DNA from: Nissolia schottii
Taxonomy: Eukaryota; Streptophyta; Magnoliopsida; Fabales; Fabaceae
Direction of reading: 5' to 3'
Assembly: GCA_003254905.1 (NCBI GenBank)
Contig: QANU01075165.1
Coordinates: forward strand, 145,401-209,400
DNA: 64,000 bases
The first letter of the stretch is position 1. The number at the start of each line of letters is the position of its first letter. Shown in pieces: positions 62,191-64,000 of the stretch. Position numbers and translations under genes: made by a program. Under the pieces are notes generated by a model, which was not told the origin of the DNA, searched no databases, and was given only the letters and a program-made list of their open reading frames with translations.

Positions 62191-63158
62191 GTATTTGAAT
62201 TACAACCTGATAATCATAGACTGTGAGATTTGAAATGATCAACACTCACAAGACAATACGTGAACAAAACAAGAGTGCAAAAGAAAAGTTCGTGCATTAA
62301 TGGTTGAGATGGCTACATAACTGCAAGATGAGCTTAATAATGACATGGAGAGTTGTGTTGTAAATCAATGTATAGCAAAACTTGTACTTATTATTTCTAC
62401 TATAGTCTAGAGAAGACCAATTACATGGGAAGTTGTTTTGTGTTGTAAATCAATGTAAATAAAGACAAAGGATTACCTGACCTAAATCAGCGTCAGCAAG
62501 ACGGATGTTCTGCCGCAACGGCTCACGTGTTTTTCGCGCGAGTTGGCGCGTTGTCACCGTCGAGGACGGTGGTGTGGATCGTTTTGGATACTGTAATGGT
62601 GTCCAATGGATTGGTTAAAACAATTCAAAACGTGGAAAGAAATTAGCATAACAGTAATGCACGGTTGGAGAGAATCACCTTACCTGCTACGAAGCATACT
62701 TGGAGTGTAATAGTTGCTTAGTGGCTGGGACCACTCAGTCAAATGCTTCCGATTAACGGCCATCGCATATATTCGTAACAACTAATATAACAGAAGCGGC
62801 TATATCTTTGATTCACACAGGAAAATTTTTACAACTACCTCTTACGCGATTCGCAGGCATAGAATAACTTTTGAATGCGAGTATAATTAAGGAACTGGGG
62901 GAGTTAAGCAAATATACTATGTCATGACGATTATGCATAAACCATGTGCAAAACAATATTTACCCATCCACCATTAGATGCTGATCATATTAAGATCTCA
63001 TTTAACAATGATGCTCTTAATGGTTGAGATTGCTAAATAATTGCAAGATGACTTAATAATGATAAGAAATTCACATGGTGCCACACATTTTAAAAGATTT
63101 ATTCGTGAGAAACAATAAATTATTAACTATACACGACTCTTTGCAATCTATCTAGGTA
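62191..63158. other. Intergenic sequence
   Basis: No gene recognised. 62480-62590 is GC-richer (CCGTCGAGGACGGTGG), possibly a promoter or leader remnant of the decayed kinase. Two TGGTTGAGAT(G/T)GCTA...TGCAAGATGA copies at 62302 and 63020 form a short direct repeat. Confidence 0.4.
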
Positions 63159-63500
63159 CAGAGTTTTTACTATATTGCCCCTCTTAATAGAACATATTAC
63201 GGAAATGTTCATGTTTCAAAACATATTATAAGAATACACCTGTTTTGGCCAGCATGACACTCGTGGTCACGTGGCGAAGCCATGTCATATTCGCCAATCT
63301 GCTAGGCGTGAATCAGGCCCAAATTTGCCAATGGGCTAGGCGAACACGGGCCTTATTCACCAACCAGCTAGGCGAATGTGGGCTACATACGCCAAACCGC
63401 TAGCCAAATCCTTCATGAATTCACCAACCAATTTGGCGAATTCAACACAAATTCGCCAACCGGTTTGGTGAATTTGCACCCGGACCTAATAAACCAACCC
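63159..63500. mobile_element. Terminal region of a second Mutator-like element
   Basis: GAGTTTTTACTATATTGCCCC, then TGTTTCAAAACATATTATAA and ACACCTGTTTTGGCC follow the same order as the termini of the MULE at 46143-48260. They are followed by repeated ATTCGCCAAxxxGxTxGGCGAAT units (63289, 63321, 63355, 63417, 63451). The unit sequences differ (CTAGGCGAA versus CGTTGGCGAA), so it is a related subfamily. Its other end is not in the window. Confidence 0.65.
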
Positions 63501-64000
63501 TGTAACATCCCGACTTTTTCCTTCACCAAAACGTCGCATAATAAATAATTACGACCATATTAATAAGGAAAAGATGAAATAAAAATGAAATAAAATTCCC
63601 ATATTAATTTTATCCCAGTAATATTAGCTAAAAAGAGTAATTTGGCGATCTCGTGACGTCCGGTGACGTTCGAGTCGAAATTAAGGTTTTATTCTAATTT
63701 AAACACGACTCACAGGAGTCTGTTAAAGATATTAATGTGGAAATAAATTTAAGAAGATCTCAATAAAGAATTACATATGAATAAGGAAAATTAATAGGTC
63801 ACAACGGTATGCCTGGAATATTTTTAGGACGTCCGGACATAAATAATTAATGAGCGAACATGACCTAAAATACACTAAGGCAAAATAGGAATTATGGATG
63901 ACCAAGGGCCACTAAAGACCCACGGCCAGCCATGCCTCCCGAAACCCACACACACAAAAACACCAAAGTTTCATTTCTTCTTCCTAAGGGTTCCAAGACC
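63501..64000. mobile_element. Possible start of an LTR retrotransposon, cut by the window end
   Basis: TGTAACATCCCGACTTTTTC abruptly replaces the MULE terminal sequence. TGTAACATCC is the kind of end seen at 45964. No second LTR, primer-binding site or coding sequence is in view, so this is a tentative call. Confidence 0.4.

Overview
The window is nuclear DNA of a flowering plant: AT-rich intergenic sequence, GC-richer exons, GT-AG introns, plant-only gene families and many plant transposon types. Gene content and element types suggest a dicot, most likely a legume, but nothing seen here fixes the species. The assembly has single-N joins at 13395, 14902, 16622 and 56587 and an N gap at 41519-42381.

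Layout. 1-1950 (-): the 5' half of a flavodoxin-like NAD(P)H:quinone reductase (FQR1 type). 2-20 kb has no intact gene. It holds a decayed plant-mobile-domain (PMD) gene split by a hAT-type element, a MuDR transposase fragment, a GRF zinc-finger pseudogene, and a 1.5-kb block repeated between two N joins, probably an assembly artefact. 20.9-43.7 kb is a cluster of S-domain (G-type lectin) receptor-like kinases: gene A (+, 20894-24138), a broken 3' copy of A (+, 30425-31790), gene B (-, 32500-36063) and gene C (-, 38367-43723, with the N gap in intron 1). I reassembled all exons of A, B and C in frame. They predict 837, 839 and 859 residues with signal peptide, B-lectin, S-locus, PAN, transmembrane and kinase parts and all key kinase residues. 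A and its broken copy are separated by a nest of elements: a hAT-type element split by a 5'-truncated Copia retrotransposon, itself hit by a smaller hAT-type element.

44.7-51.1 kb is a transposon block: a hAT-type element, a probable solo LTR containing a 2.1-kb Mutator-like element with a perfect 9-bp target duplication, and a CACTA-type non-autonomous element. 53.4-55.2 kb (+) is an intact secreted GH5 glycosidase gene. 58.1-61.4 kb (-) is an intact P-class pentatricopeptide repeat gene of the At2g17140 type with a short second exon. Receptor-kinase relics lie on both sides of the PPR gene, so the kinase cluster was once larger. The window ends in another Mutator terminus apparently entered by an LTR element.

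Functionally, A, B and C would be plasma-membrane receptors that sense extracellular ligands, GH5 acts in the wall or apoplast, the PPR protein on organelle RNA, and FQR1 in quinone redox protection. They are neighbours, not a pathway. I found no evidence of an undescribed system. The most notable points are an apparent intron gain in gene B, the datable nested insertions, and the suspect duplication.
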